Positions 35,611 through 45,361 of a DNA stretch of 62,714 nt are shown here, one piece after another (position 1 is the first letter of the stretch; each line of letters opens with the position of its first letter). The notes below the pieces were generated by a model, which saw nothing but the letters and a program-made list of their open reading frames with translations, did no database searches and was not told where the DNA came from. Origin of the DNA: Thermoplasmata archaeon (GTDB lineage: Archaea > Thermoplasmatota > Thermoplasmata > Thermoplasmatales > ARK-15); the NCBI GenBank assembly GCA_023261755.1, contig JAGDXS010000005.1:1-62714 (forward strand). The letters are read 5' to 3'. The translations under genes and the position numbers were made by a program.

Positions 35611-36725
35611 CTTAATTCCTCCTCTATCTTTTTTAATATTTCAGATACAGTATGAACGTTTCCAGTAACCTTTGGAAAATGAACAAATTTTCCTGGAAAC
35701 ATTTTTTCTATTTCCATTGAATAACCTCTCAAGGACATTTCTGGCAGTATTACCTTTTTAATATTTTTTAACTTGGACATCCTGTTTTCAGGTGCTGGCC
35801 ACAAAACTTTTGGCCTGAAATACCCAGCCTTTATTCCCTTTTCCCTTGCCTTAATCACCGCGCCTTTAGCAGGCCTTGATGTTGCCCCGTATGAAATTAC
35901 CAATATTTCTGCATCCTCTGTAAACATCTCCTCCCAGTCCTCAATATCTTTCCTATTTTTGTTAATTTTTTCCACCAACCTTGTAACCAAGCTGGATTGA
36001 ATTTCAGGAGATCCAGTATCTCTTGTTCCATCTGGTTTATGTGTAGATCCTGTTACCATCAGTTCCAAACCATCTCCGAATCTTCCCATGGGTGGAACTA
36101 GATCATCACCATACTTTGTTGCCTCATCAAAAGTTTTTGCATATTTTCTTTCAATTATGTTAATACTTTCAGGAACAACAAGCCTTTCCATCATATGACC
36201 TATTTCAGCATCTGATAATAAAATAACTGGGACCCTGTACCTTTCAGCTAGATTAAAAGATTTAACAGTAAACTCAAACATTTCTTGTACTGAATTTGGA
36301 GACAAAACAATATTTTCATAATCGCCATGTGAACCAAATCTTGATTGCATAACATCACCCTGTGCTGCCCTTGTTGCCTGGCCTATTGATGGCCCAGCTC
36401 TTTGAACATCTATAACAACAATGGGCGTTTCTGTCATAGCAGCATATCCAATATTTTCCTGCATTAAAGAAAATCCTGGGCCTGATGTAGCTGTCATTGA
36501 TTTAATGCCTGCCCATGATGCTCCAATTATAGCCGAAATGGATGCAAGCTCGTCCTCCATCTGTAAAAATTTACCTCCTACCTGTGGCAATAACTCTGCC
36601 ATTGCCTGGGTAATTTCACTTGCTGGAGTGATAGGATAACCAGCAAAGAACTTGCAACCTGCTTTTATGGCACCATATGCGGCTGCCAAATCACCTTCAA
36701 CAAAATATTCACCAGGTTCAATCAT
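35607..36725 (-). CDS. korA: 2-oxoacid:ferredoxin oxidoreductase alpha subunit
   Basis: GDLAAAYGAIKAGCKFFAGYPITPASEITQAMAELLPQVGGKFLQMEDELASISAIIGASWAGIKSMTATSGPGFSLM. Confidence 0.93.
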   Translation of the reverse strand: MIEPGEYFVEGDLAAAYGAIKAGCKFFAGYPITPASEITQAMAELLPQVGGKFLQMEDELASISAIIGASWAGIKSMTATSGPGFSLMQENIGYAAMTETPIVVIDVQRAGPSIGQATRAAQGDVMQSRFGSHGDYENIVLSPNSVQEMFEFTVKSFNLAERYRVPVILLSDAEIGHMMERLVVPESINIIERKYAKTFDEATKYGDDLVPPMGRFGDGLELMVTGSTHKPDGTRDTGSPEIQSSLVTRLVEKINKNRKDIEDWEEMFTEDAEILVISYGATSRPAKGAVIKAREKGIKAGYFRPKVLWPAPENRMSKLKNIKKVILPEMSLRGYSMEIEKMFPGKFVHFPKVTGNVHTVSEILKKIEEELR

Positions 36726-36934
36726 TTCTCTTTCACCTCAATTGCAAAATCTGGGCAATAAAGTTCGCATAGTCTGCAAACTATGCATGAATCAAGATCC
36801 CTTACCCTTGGATAAAAAAGTGCATATTCATTAACTTCATTTGAACTTTCAAGCGTGTTTTTTGGACAGACATCTACGCATATGCCACATCCTTTACACA
36901 AATTCTTATCTATTTTAATCTCTAAGGCCTTCAT
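36722..36934 (-). CDS. korD: 2[4Fe-4S] ferredoxin subunit of the 2-oxoacid oxidoreductase
   Basis: CKGCGICVDVCP and CIVCRLCELYCP; overlaps the alpha gene by 4 nt. Confidence 0.9.
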   Translation of the reverse strand: MKALEIKIDKNLCKGCGICVDVCPKNTLESSNEVNEYALFYPRVRDLDSCIVCRLCELYCPDFAIEVKEK

Positions 36935-37052
36935 TGTTTAGGTAAATATTTTCAATTATTTAAGTTTAATAAATAAAAATTTTAATTTTTTTATTAAACT
37001 ATTAATTTAAAGATAGAAAAATTTATTAACCAATTGTTGTATTTATGGAACT

Positions 37053-37328
37053 ATGGCATCAGTAATAGTAGTACATAGCTGGGATGATTCCCAAAAAGAG
37101 CAGGTAATGGATTTTGCAAATAGGGTAATGACAATGGCCAAGGAAAAGAAACTGCCTGCAGGATTAAAACTAATAAGTATTGATCTAGCTGAAAACAAAA
37201 ATATGGCAGTATGCCACTGGGAAGTGGACAGCCTGGATCATCTTATGCAGGTAGCCGGTTCTCTAAAACCAACCTGGAAGATAGATGCCTTTGTAGCAAA
37301 AAATGTTTATAAAAAAGGCCTGCTTTAA
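37053..37328 (+). CDS. Conserved hypothetical protein (91 aa)
   Basis: Intact ORF MASVIVVHSWDDSQKEQVMDFANRVMTMAKEKKLPAGLKLISIDLAENKNMAVCHWEV... Confidence 0.75.
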   Translation: MASVIVVHSWDDSQKEQVMDFANRVMTMAKEKKLPAGLKLISIDLAENKNMAVCHWEVDSLDHLMQVAGSLKPTWKIDAFVAKNVYKKGLL

Positions 37329-37348
37329 ACCCCTTTTTCTTTTTTTTT

Positions 37349-37433
37349 GCGGAGGTTACCGAGCCAGGCCAAAGGTGGTGGATTTAGGGTCCACTTCCGA
37401 AGGGATCCGAGGGTTCAAATCCCTCCCTCCGCA
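37349..37433 (+). tRNA. tRNA-Leu (TAG)
   Basis: GCGGAGGTTACCGAGCCAGGCCAAAGGTGGTGGATTTAGGGTCCACTTCCGAAGGGATCCGAGGGTTCAAATCCCTCCCTCCGCA; class II, anticodon TAG. Confidence 0.95.
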
Positions 37434-37439
37434 TTTTTC

Positions 37440-38366
37440 CTATGTAATTTCTGGCCTATTTTTAACCTGGTTTTTAATGTTCTTTATTTCATAGTAACTT
37501 TTTATCAGGCTCCAAGCTCCTATTATACCAACAACAAATATTACCAGTAAAAAACCAATGTCTATGGCATTAAGATTTGGTATTGAAACTCCTGTGGATA
37601 ATGCAAAATTATCTATTGAAGGTAATAGAATTATCAATAAGCCTATGAATGCAAAAGCCAATCCTCCATAGTATAATGTTCTTCCTGCAGTAGATTTTCC
37701 TATATACTTTATGTCTTCATCACTCATTTTCATTTTTCTTAATAAAGATCCAAATACTGCACCAATTATAATCTGCATTACCATCGTACCCAGACCGAAC
37801 ATTAGACCCGGCAACGGTGAATATATAACGCTAGGTACCTGCGGCGCAAGTACAAAGGTAATTATGGTTGCATAAGCACCAAAACCGAATCCTGCTATAA
37901 GGCCATGAACGATTGTCATTTTTAATGGTATCTCCTTTGGATGAACTTCCTTTGGTGATAATCTTGTTGCATTTTCTGTATGGTGTGCCTTTCCTCCTAA
38001 TAATTTATCAAATGGAAGATGGAAATATTTCCCTCTTAAAACATAAGAACCCGCTATTGCCATTACTATACCTACAACCATGTAAACTGGTCCATCCAAA
38101 TTGTATGTTCTGTATATATATGCAAGGCCAATAAAACCCAAAAATGTTAAAAATGCCCTTTGAAGTGTGAATCCCAAAGAAAATAGAAAGCCTGCCTTCA
38201 TACCACCTTTTGTACTATAGGACCCTATGGCATAGCTGAATGTAATTGGCCAAGTATGCTCATCCGGTGTAATGCCATGTAAAATTCCCAATATGAACGA
38301 TATTACAAGTATTTCCCAAAGGAATAGATTATTTGGTGGATTTAAAAGTAATGATAATATATCCAT
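37440..38366 (-). CDS. NicO/UreH-like (HX4DH-type) predicted metal transporter
   Basis: LGILHGITPDEHTWPITFSYAIGSYSTKGGMKAGFLFSLGF; second conserved HGLIAGFGFGAYATIITFVLAP; 6+ TM. Confidence 0.7.
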   Translation of the reverse strand: MDILSLLLNPPNNLFLWEILVISFILGILHGITPDEHTWPITFSYAIGSYSTKGGMKAGFLFSLGFTLQRAFLTFLGFIGLAYIYRTYNLDGPVYMVVGIVMAIAGSYVLRGKYFHLPFDKLLGGKAHHTENATRLSPKEVHPKEIPLKMTIVHGLIAGFGFGAYATIITFVLAPQVPSVIYSPLPGLMFGLGTMVMQIIIGAVFGSLLRKMKMSDEDIKYIGKSTAGRTLYYGGLAFAFIGLLIILLPSIDNFALSTGVSIPNLNAIDIGFLLVIFVVGIIGAWSLIKSYYEIKNIKNQVKNRPEIT

Positions 38367-38372
38367 ATAAAA

Positions 38373-38831
38373 TCACCTCTTGCTTACAAGCTCCAACTTG
38401 CAAAGATCCCTACAATTGTTTTCATGCGGTATTTCTTTACCATGTGGGCAAGTGGATGGATGTCCCATCAATTCACATACTGAATCAATAAAATCTTCTG
38501 TAACATGGTATTCCATTATCTTAGCGCTTTTGCATGAATTTTCCAAATCCAAACCAAGTTTATATAGAAATGTTTCAACTATTCTGTGATTTCTTTTGAT
38601 TGTTCTGACTACTTCCAAACCTTTTTCTGACAACTTTATGTTTCCATTTTTTTTCATGATATATCCCTTTTCCTTTAAATTATTCAAATATTCCTCTGAT
38701 GTTGAAGGCTTCACACTTAAAGCATTTGAAACCTGAGTAACGTTGGGGAACCATCCTTCCTGGGAAAGATCATAAATAATTTGGAGGAAATCCAATTCTC
38801 TTTCGGTAAGACCTAAATTATTTAGATTCAT
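38373..38831 (-). CDS. DtxR/MntR family metal-dependent transcriptional regulator
   Basis: LTERELDFLQIIYDLSQEGWFPNVTQVSNALSVKPSTSEEYLNNLKEKGYIMKKNGNIKLSEKGLEVVRTIKRNHRIVETFLYKLGL...; metal-site HPSTCPHGKEIP. Confidence 0.92.
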   Translation of the reverse strand: MNLNNLGLTERELDFLQIIYDLSQEGWFPNVTQVSNALSVKPSTSEEYLNNLKEKGYIMKKNGNIKLSEKGLEVVRTIKRNHRIVETFLYKLGLDLENSCKSAKIMEYHVTEDFIDSVCELMGHPSTCPHGKEIPHENNCRDLCKLELVSKR

Positions 38832-38916
38832 ACGAACCTTTTATACCAACTAATATTTAAACCTTGTTGATGAATTAAAAACAAAATTAATATAAAAAAA
38901 TACATTATTAACAAAC

Positions 38917-39981
38917 ATGAAAATAAAAGATATAGCTCTTCAAGAGATTAAAATACCATTAAAAAGGGTATTTACAATTGCATCAGGATCATCAGAATAT
39001 GCTAACAATTTAATAGTCAAGGTTCTAACGGATGAATATATAGGATACGGTGAATCATCACCATCCCTCCATGTTTTAGGAGAAAATGCTGGAACTGTGA
39101 AAGAAATATTTCCTAAGATAAAAGAAAAAATAAATGATCTTGAAGTTGAGGATATTAGAGAGATATCAAAAATATTAAAAAAAATTCCAAATAATCAAAG
39201 TGCTAAGGCAGGATTAGATATTGCCCTATACGATCTTCTTGGAAAAAAATATAAGGTACCTTTGAATGAAATTCTTGGCACATCAAAAGTGAGCAAGGAT
39301 ACGGATATAACAATTGGTATTATGGAAAATAATGAGGCTGTAAATCTTGCCTATGAATATGTAAATGATGGATTTAAATCATTAAAAATTAAAGTAGGAA
39401 AAAATTTAAAAAATGATATTGAAAGGGTAAGGATGATAAGAGATTCTATTGGAAACAAAATTGAACTTCGTGTTGATGCTAATCAAGGATACAATTTTCA
39501 TGAGGCAAGAGAATTTATAAATGCAATAAATAAATTTGAAATTGAATTTATTGAACAACCATTACCCTATTACTTATTAGATAAATTATCGGAATTAAGA
39601 TTACAATCTAGCATTCCAATAATGCTTGATGAAAGTCTTAAAAGTATTAGGGATCTTAATGAAATAATAAGCAAGAAAGCCGCAGATATGATTAACATAA
39701 AATTGATGAAAACATCTGGAATAACGGATGCACTAGCAATAGCGGATCTTGCTAGGGCATATGACTTAAAAATAATGGTAGGCTGTATGTCAGAAACTTC
39801 ATTAGGAATTGCAGCCTCTATGCATTTCGCTCTAGCTATAGATGCAGACTACGTTGATTTAGATTCTCATTTTAATTTAAAAGAGGACATTGCAGAAAAT
39901 CCAATTAAAAATGTATTCGGAATGAATTATGTTAATAATGATCCAGGTCTTGGCATATACCTAAAGGATGAATATCTATGA
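38917..39981 (+). CDS. Enolase-superfamily enzyme, dipeptide epimerase-like
   Basis: KSLKIKVG, ELRVDANQGY, EFIEQPLP, MLDESL, MINIKLMKTSGITDAL, MVGCMSETSLGIAASMHFA. Confidence 0.87.
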   Translation: MKIKDIALQEIKIPLKRVFTIASGSSEYANNLIVKVLTDEYIGYGESSPSLHVLGENAGTVKEIFPKIKEKINDLEVEDIREISKILKKIPNNQSAKAGLDIALYDLLGKKYKVPLNEILGTSKVSKDTDITIGIMENNEAVNLAYEYVNDGFKSLKIKVGKNLKNDIERVRMIRDSIGNKIELRVDANQGYNFHEAREFINAINKFEIEFIEQPLPYYLLDKLSELRLQSSIPIMLDESLKSIRDLNEIISKKAADMINIKLMKTSGITDALAIADLARAYDLKIMVGCMSETSLGIAASMHFALAIDADYVDLDSHFNLKEDIAENPIKNVFGMNYVNNDPGLGIYLKDEYL

Positions 39982-40529
39982 AAATTATAATTGGCGTAAC
40001 TGGTGCTTCGGGAATTTCATATGCATTAAGGTTAATAGATCTACTTAAAGAAGAAAAATACTTGATAATTACAGAGAACGCAAAGAAAATCATGAAATAC
40101 GAAACTGGCATGGACTATAAAATATTGGAAAAGAAAGTAAAAAAAATATACGATGATAACGATCTTTTTGCACCTGTTGCATCAGGAAGTACCAAATTCG
40201 ATGCTTTTGTTGTTATTCCAGCTTCAATGAATACAATTGCCAAATTTGCAGGGGGTATTTCAGATACATTAATTACTAGAGTTTTTTCAGTATCATTAAA
40301 AGAAAAAAGAAAAATTATAATTGTACCAAGGGAAACACCATTGAATTCAATTAACCTTGAAAATATGAAAAAGTTATCCGACCTTGGTGTAGTTGTAATG
40401 CCTGCTTCACCTGGATTCTATCTTAAACCTAAAACCATAGATGATCTTTTAGACTTTATAGTTTTCAGGATTCTTGACCATTTGGGAATTGAAGGTGATT
40501 ATCCAAGATGGGAAAAAAATACATTCTAG
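39978..40529 (+). CDS. ubiX: UbiX-family flavin prenyltransferase
   Basis: IIIGVTGASGISYALRLIDLLKEEK; VIPASMNTIAKFAGGISDTLITR; IIVPRETPLNSINLENM; VVMPASPGFYLKPKTIDDLLDF. Confidence 0.93.
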   Translation: MKIIIGVTGASGISYALRLIDLLKEEKYLIITENAKKIMKYETGMDYKILEKKVKKIYDDNDLFAPVASGSTKFDAFVVIPASMNTIAKFAGGISDTLITRVFSVSLKEKRKIIIVPRETPLNSINLENMKKLSDLGVVVMPASPGFYLKPKTIDDLLDFIVFRILDHLGIEGDYPRWEKNTF

Positions 40530-40975
40530 ACACATCAGTATTCCTTTCAGGAAAATCATTTCCACTGGACAATGAAATTATAATACCTGAAAGTGTTCTG
40601 GAAGAATTAAAAAATATAGAAAAATATTCAATATTAATAGAAAGATCCAAAATTATTCAACCTTCAGAACTGAGTTTAAAGATAGCTATTGAAGCAGCAG
40701 AAAAAACTGGAGATATAAATAAGCTTTCAAAAACGGATCTTGATATAATTGCACTATCACAGGAATTCGATGCAGTTGTTATAACAGATGATTATGCAAT
40801 ACAGAATGTTTTAAAATTTTTAAAAAAACCATATTCTGGAATGGCAATAAAAGAAATTAAACAGAATTTTAAATGGGTATACAGGTGCACAGGATGTAAA
40901 ATATACTTTGAAAAATATTACGAATCCTGTCCTGTATGCGGATCTCCCTTAAAATTAGTAAAGAAGAAGCTTTAA
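40508..40975 (+). CDS. nob1: rRNA maturation endonuclease Nob1 (PIN domain + zinc ribbon)
   Basis: YILDTSVFLSGK; LSKTDLDIIALSQEFDAVVITDDYAIQN; CTGCKIYFEKYYESCPVCGSPL. Confidence 0.92.
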   Translation: MGKKYILDTSVFLSGKSFPLDNEIIIPESVLEELKNIEKYSILIERSKIIQPSELSLKIAIEAAEKTGDINKLSKTDLDIIALSQEFDAVVITDDYAIQNVLKFLKKPYSGMAIKEIKQNFKWVYRCTGCKIYFEKYYESCPVCGSPLKLVKKKL

Positions 40976-40999
40976 ATAATATTTAACAATTTGAGTGTC

Positions 41000-41071
41000 G
41001 GGTAGGTGGCAGAGTGGTGATGCGCGAGACTGCAGATCTCGTTTATTGGGGTTCGATTCCCCACCTACCCT
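41000..41071 (+). tRNA. tRNA-Cys (GCA)
   Basis: GGGTAGGTGGCAGAGTGGTGATGCGCGAGACTGCAGATCTCGTTTATTGGGGTTCGATTCCCCACCTACCCT; anticodon GCA, U73 discriminator; TATA-like TTTAAATA about 25 nt upstream. Confidence 0.93.
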
Positions 41072-41792
41072 CTGAAATTTTATTAAATTCCCTGTAAATG
41101 AAAAGTGATGTTCTTATCTTCCAATAATCCTTTAAAAAGTTTTTATTAACTGGCAATGTTTTGAAATTGAAATCATAAATAACATCCATTAATACGAGAT
41201 TTTCTGCAGGTACAATATATCTACTTACATTTGAATATGGATCGCCTTCACCGTATGCTAAGAATCCAATAATTCTTCTTACCATGTTCCACAAAAAGCT
41301 TTGACCCCTGACATCTATAATAATGAAATCATCATCACTTTTTATTTCTATTTTAAAAATTTTTCTCACTGATTTCCTTTCATCTTTCCTAGAAAAATTT
41401 GAAAAATCATGCTCCCCAATAAATTGCGTAGCCTTTTTTTCCATTTCATCAATATTGAAATTTCTATTAAAAAGAAAGTACCTGTACCATCTTTCCTTCG
41501 CATACCTTGGCTTAAAATCATTTTCAACGATAGCATATGAATGGAACAACATGTATTTTGTTTTTGAATTTAATATGCCCATTATTTTATTTATATTGTC
41601 AGATGATATTATTCCAATTACATTTCCTATGGCACTAACATTCCTGTCCGTCCTGCTTGAAGTATAAACATTATCTGAAATATTATATTCCTTTAAAATT
41701 TTTAAAATTTCACCCAACACAGTATATCTATTTTTTTCAAATGAAAATGAATCAAATTTTGTTCCGTCGTATCCAAATTTTAAAAGATACAC
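41043..41792 (-). CDS. truA: tRNA pseudouridine synthase TruA-family
   Basis: LLKFGYDGTKFDSFS; SSRTDRNVSAIGNVIG; HDFSNFSRKDERKSVRKI; GQSFLWNMVRRIIGFLAYGEG. C-terminal codons lie antisense to tRNA-Cys. Confidence 0.9.
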   Translation of the reverse strand: MYLLKFGYDGTKFDSFSFEKNRYTVLGEILKILKEYNISDNVYTSSRTDRNVSAIGNVIGIISSDNINKIMGILNSKTKYMLFHSYAIVENDFKPRYAKERWYRYFLFNRNFNIDEMEKKATQFIGEHDFSNFSRKDERKSVRKIFKIEIKSDDDFIIIDVRGQSFLWNMVRRIIGFLAYGEGDPYSNVSRYIVPAENLVLMDVIYDFNFKTLPVNKNFLKDYWKIRTSLFIYREFNKISEGRWGIEPQ

Positions 41793-41831
41793 AAATATGA
41801 AATCTTTTTATAGTATTTAAGCATTTATTAT

Positions 41832-42269
41832 ATGATGAGTTATAAAATTCCAGACAATAAATTATTATCATTCATAATTAAAAAAGTAATTAAAGAAAAA
41901 AAGGTAATTAAATCACAAAAAAATTTTTTAAACTATGTTCTTGAAGAATTAAGGTCATCTGGCATTGATTATAGATTGGATGGAAAAAGGTTAAGAAAAA
42001 TTGCAATAAACGATTTGAAATTGAAAGTGGATATAGAATATAGGGAAAGTAATGAAGAATCAAAAGATTTAAAAATATGCCCAGTATGCGGTAATAAGCT
42101 TATGGACATAAAAAATTTGACATTAGACGGTAAAACGGTGTTTACAGGAAAAAAATGTACAAAATGTTCATATTGGACAGGTCTTAAAAAAAGAATTCCG
42201 AAAAAGTATACATTCTATGGGGATGGTGAATATGATAAGCAAAAAAAGCGGAAATATGATAGTAGCTAA
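41832..42269 (+). CDS. Conserved archaeal zinc-finger protein of unknown function
   Basis: 145 aa; CPVCGNKLMDIKNLTLDGKTVFTGKKCTKCSYWTGLKKRIPKKYTFYG. Confidence 0.75.
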   Translation: MMSYKIPDNKLLSFIIKKVIKEKKVIKSQKNFLNYVLEELRSSGIDYRLDGKRLRKIAINDLKLKVDIEYRESNEESKDLKICPVCGNKLMDIKNLTLDGKTVFTGKKCTKCSYWTGLKKRIPKKYTFYGDGEYDKQKKRKYDSS

Positions 42270-42642
42270 AATAGAAAAGGATGAAGATATATTCCAGAGC
42301 ATAGAGGACTTGATTAAAAAATATGGAATAAAGGGTGGAATTATAGTTACAGGCGTAGGGATGCTGAAGAATTTTGAAATTGGATATTGGAATGGAAAAG
42401 AATATGAAACGAAAAAATTTGAAAAAAATCACGAACTAGTTGCGATGCACGGAAGTATTGCAGAAAATGATCCTAAAATTCATGTGCACGTTGGATTGGC
42501 AGGATCGGACCATATAATAATAGGGGGTCACCTTATAAGTGCAAAGGCAGATCCAATGGTAGAACTTACAATTATGGATACAGGATTTTCTATGCAAAGA
42601 TCATATAATGAAAAAACATCTCTTAAAGAATTGAATTTTTAA
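42232..42642 (+). CDS. PPC/DUF296 domain protein
   Basis: IEDLIKKYGIKGGIIVTGVGMLKNFEIGYWN...HELVAMHGSIAENDPKIHVHVGLAGSDHIIIGGHLISAKADPMVELTI; start ambiguous (42217/42232). Confidence 0.87.
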   Translation: MISKKSGNMIVAKIEKDEDIFQSIEDLIKKYGIKGGIIVTGVGMLKNFEIGYWNGKEYETKKFEKNHELVAMHGSIAENDPKIHVHVGLAGSDHIIIGGHLISAKADPMVELTIMDTGFSMQRSYNEKTSLKELNF

Positions 42643-42645
42643 ATT

Positions 42646-43326
42646 ATGTTTATTTTTTATTTGATTCTATTTTTAATAGTCCTTTTTCTTTTTTCTTTTA
42701 TATTGAAAATTTTAGATCTGCTAGGTTCAATTTTTGCTTTTATTCAGGGATTGATTGTTTCAATTTTTGGATCCATCTATTTTTTATTCCTTCTAATAAT
42801 TTTTGTTGCAATTTCCTTTATTGCTACACATTATAAACATTCAAAAAAGGAAGGAATTTCAGGATTTGAAAATACAAGATCCTGGAAAAGTGTATTTTCT
42901 AAAGGAATAATTCCATTTATTGTTGTTTTTTTGCCATTAAGCTTTTTCAATAAAGAATTATTTTTCTCAATTGCAGTTGCTGCAGCAACATCAGATACAA
43001 TTTCTGGAGAACTTGGTGTCCTATCTAATAGGGCATTTTACATAACAAACTTAAAAAAGGCAAGGCCTGGTGATAATGGGGCAATATCAATCTTGGGTGA
43101 AATTTGGGCTATTGTTGGTTCCCTTATAATAGCAATTTTTTCATACATTTTTTTTAATTTAAACATTTTTGAATTTATTTTGATTGTAATTTTAGGATTT
43201 GTGGGAAGCCAAATAGATAGCCTTATGGGTGCGTTATTGGAAAACAAGGGAAAAATGAAAAAATATACTGTAAACATAGTTGCAATAGGATTAAGTATTC
43301 TTTTGGCATATATCTTTTTGCTATGA
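42646..43326 (+). CDS. DUF92 family membrane protein
   Basis: FFSIAVAAATSDTISGELGVLSNRAFYITNLKKARPGDNGAISILGEIWAIVGSLIIA; GFVGSQIDSLMGALLENKG. Confidence 0.87.
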   Translation: MFIFYLILFLIVLFLFSFILKILDLLGSIFAFIQGLIVSIFGSIYFLFLLIIFVAISFIATHYKHSKKEGISGFENTRSWKSVFSKGIIPFIVVFLPLSFFNKELFFSIAVAAATSDTISGELGVLSNRAFYITNLKKARPGDNGAISILGEIWAIVGSLIIAIFSYIFFNLNIFEFILIVILGFVGSQIDSLMGALLENKGKMKKYTVNIVAIGLSILLAYIFLL

Positions 43327-44537
43327 AAAAGATTCTACTCATAATATTGGATGGATTGGGGGACAGACCTTCAAAGGACCTAGGAAATAAAACTCCATTG
43401 CAGGCGGCAAACAAAAAAAATTTGAATTATTTAGCTTCCAAGGGAATGGTTGGCCTTTTTGATCCAATTTCTCCAGGCATCAGACCTGGAAGTGATACAG
43501 CACACCTTTCAATACTTGGATATGATCCTTATAAAACTTATACTGGGAGAGGGCCGTTCGAAGCACTTGGTCTTGGAATGGATCTTAAGCCAGGGGATGT
43601 GGCATTCAGAGGAAATTTTGCGACTGTTAATGATAATTTCATCGTTGTTGACAGAAGGGCAGGAAGGATTGATAATGGTACAGATGAACTAGCAAAATCC
43701 CTTAACATGAAAATAGGTGATGTGGAAATTCTGGTCAAGGAGGGTGTAGAGCACAGAGCAGCTGTTGTTCTTAGAGGAAAAAACCTCTCTTCAAAAATAA
43801 CGGATGTTGATCCTCACCAGGAAAATGCATCTGTAAAAGAATCAAAACCTCTTGATGAAAAGGCAAAATTAACTTCGGATTTAATTAATGAATTTACAAG
43901 GAGAAGTTACAAAATTCTAGATTCCCATCCCATTAATATAGAAAGGAAAAAAAGTGGAAAAAATCCAGCAAACATTCTTCTTGTGAGAGGTGCAGGCATA
44001 GTTCCAGAATTGGAGGATTTTAACAAAAAATTTAATTTGAAAGCAGCGTGCATAGTAGGTGTACCCCTAATTTCAGGCATATGCAAATTGGCAGGCATCA
44101 AGCCTATTTCAGTTCCTGGTGCTACTGGCACATTAAACACCAATATGGAAAATAAAATTAAGTATGCAATAGAAAATCTAAAAGAATTCGATTTTATTCT
44201 TATGAATATAAAGGCTACAGATATTGCAGGGCACGATGGCAATGCAATATTAAAAAAAGAAGTAATTGAAAGGGCGGACAAAGCATTCGAACCATTGTTG
44301 GAGCATCTTGATGAATATACAATCATGATTACAGGAGATCATTCCACACCCTGCTCTGTAAAGGATCATACTGGGGATCCATTGCCAGTATTAATTTCCA
44401 CATCGGGCATAAGATCCGATGGAATAGATGAGTGGAATGAAATTTCTGCTGCAAAAGGTTCCTTAAGGATTTCTGGAAAGGATGTAATAAATGTACTTTT
44501 AAATTACAGTGATAGGGCGGAGAAATTCGGCGCATGA
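43323..44537 (+). CDS. apgM: 2,3-bisphosphoglycerate-independent phosphoglycerate mutase (archaeal type)
   Basis: ILLIILDGLGDRPSKDLGNKTPLQAA; PGSDTAHLSILGYDP; TGDHSTPCSVKDHTGDPLP. Confidence 0.95.
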   Translation: MKKILLIILDGLGDRPSKDLGNKTPLQAANKKNLNYLASKGMVGLFDPISPGIRPGSDTAHLSILGYDPYKTYTGRGPFEALGLGMDLKPGDVAFRGNFATVNDNFIVVDRRAGRIDNGTDELAKSLNMKIGDVEILVKEGVEHRAAVVLRGKNLSSKITDVDPHQENASVKESKPLDEKAKLTSDLINEFTRRSYKILDSHPINIERKKSGKNPANILLVRGAGIVPELEDFNKKFNLKAACIVGVPLISGICKLAGIKPISVPGATGTLNTNMENKIKYAIENLKEFDFILMNIKATDIAGHDGNAILKKEVIERADKAFEPLLEHLDEYTIMITGDHSTPCSVKDHTGDPLPVLISTSGIRSDGIDEWNEISAAKGSLRISGKDVINVLLNYSDRAEKFGA

Positions 44538-45361
44538 TTGAGTACCTGATCCTCATATTAATTATTTTTTTCATTTTTTATTCATATTACAGAAATAAGC
44601 ATGCTGTATTTTTTATTGTACTAGCAAATTTAATTATATTTGCCATAGAAATGTATTATATATATAACAATATTAATATTTATGAAATTCTAGGATTCAG
44701 CACAAACAATATATTATCAATTCAACTAATCACAGGAATTTTTACACATTATGATTACATTCACATACTTTCAAATATGGTCGTCCTTTTATTCATAGGT
44801 TATCCGTTCGAGATGAAAGTTGGGGCTAGAAAATTCATAATTATTTATTTAATAACAGGAATAATTGCTGAGATAATATATGCTCTTGTGCACATAAATG
44901 AATATTATATCCTCCTTGGTGCTTCAGGTTCAATTTTCGGCATTATGGGAGCCTATTTGAAATTATATCCGGAAGACGAAATATCTATGTTCCTCGGTTT
45001 TATATTTTTCCCAAAAATAAAAGTAAAGTTTGCTGTCTTCTTTGCTGCACTTATAGAATTACTTGCCATGGTACTTTCATATGAAGATAATGTGGCACAC
45101 CTTGTACATATTTCAGCCTTTATAATAGGATTTTTTATAGCGCCAATATTCATGATAACTAGGAAAAAGGAATTTAGCAATGACGATTTGAAGAATCTTG
45201 TAAAGGATGAAAAATCTAAAGAAATGCTAGAAAAAATTGAAAAAGAAAAGATAGAAATCGTAAGAAAAATATTGATTGAGGAATATCTTAAATATGTGTG
45301 TGAAAAATTTGAAAAGAAAGGTGAAAATATTTATTGCAATGGAAAAAAATATAAATTATGA
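44534..45361 (+). CDS. Rhomboid-family intramembrane serine protease
   Basis: HILSNMVVLLFIGYPFEMKVGARKFIIIYLITGI; GASGSIFGIMGAY (GxSG); HLVHISAFIIGFFIAP. Confidence 0.88.
   Translation: MIEYLILILIIFFIFYSYYRNKHAVFFIVLANLIIFAIEMYYIYNNINIYEILGFSTNNILSIQLITGIFTHYDYIHILSNMVVLLFIGYPFEMKVGARKFIIIYLITGIIAEIIYALVHINEYYILLGASGSIFGIMGAYLKLYPEDEISMFLGFIFFPKIKVKFAVFFAALIELLAMVLSYEDNVAHLVHISAFIIGFFIAPIFMITRKKEFSNDDLKNLVKDEKSKEMLEKIEKEKIEIVRKILIEEYLKYVCEKFEKKGENIYCNGKKYKL

Noticed and set aside
37303-37550. ORFs 37303-37494 and 37347-37550 overlapping tRNA-Leu(TAG)
   Set aside because: Translation of a tRNA gene (GGGYRARPKVVDLGSTSEGIRGFKSLPPHF) is a typical artefact.
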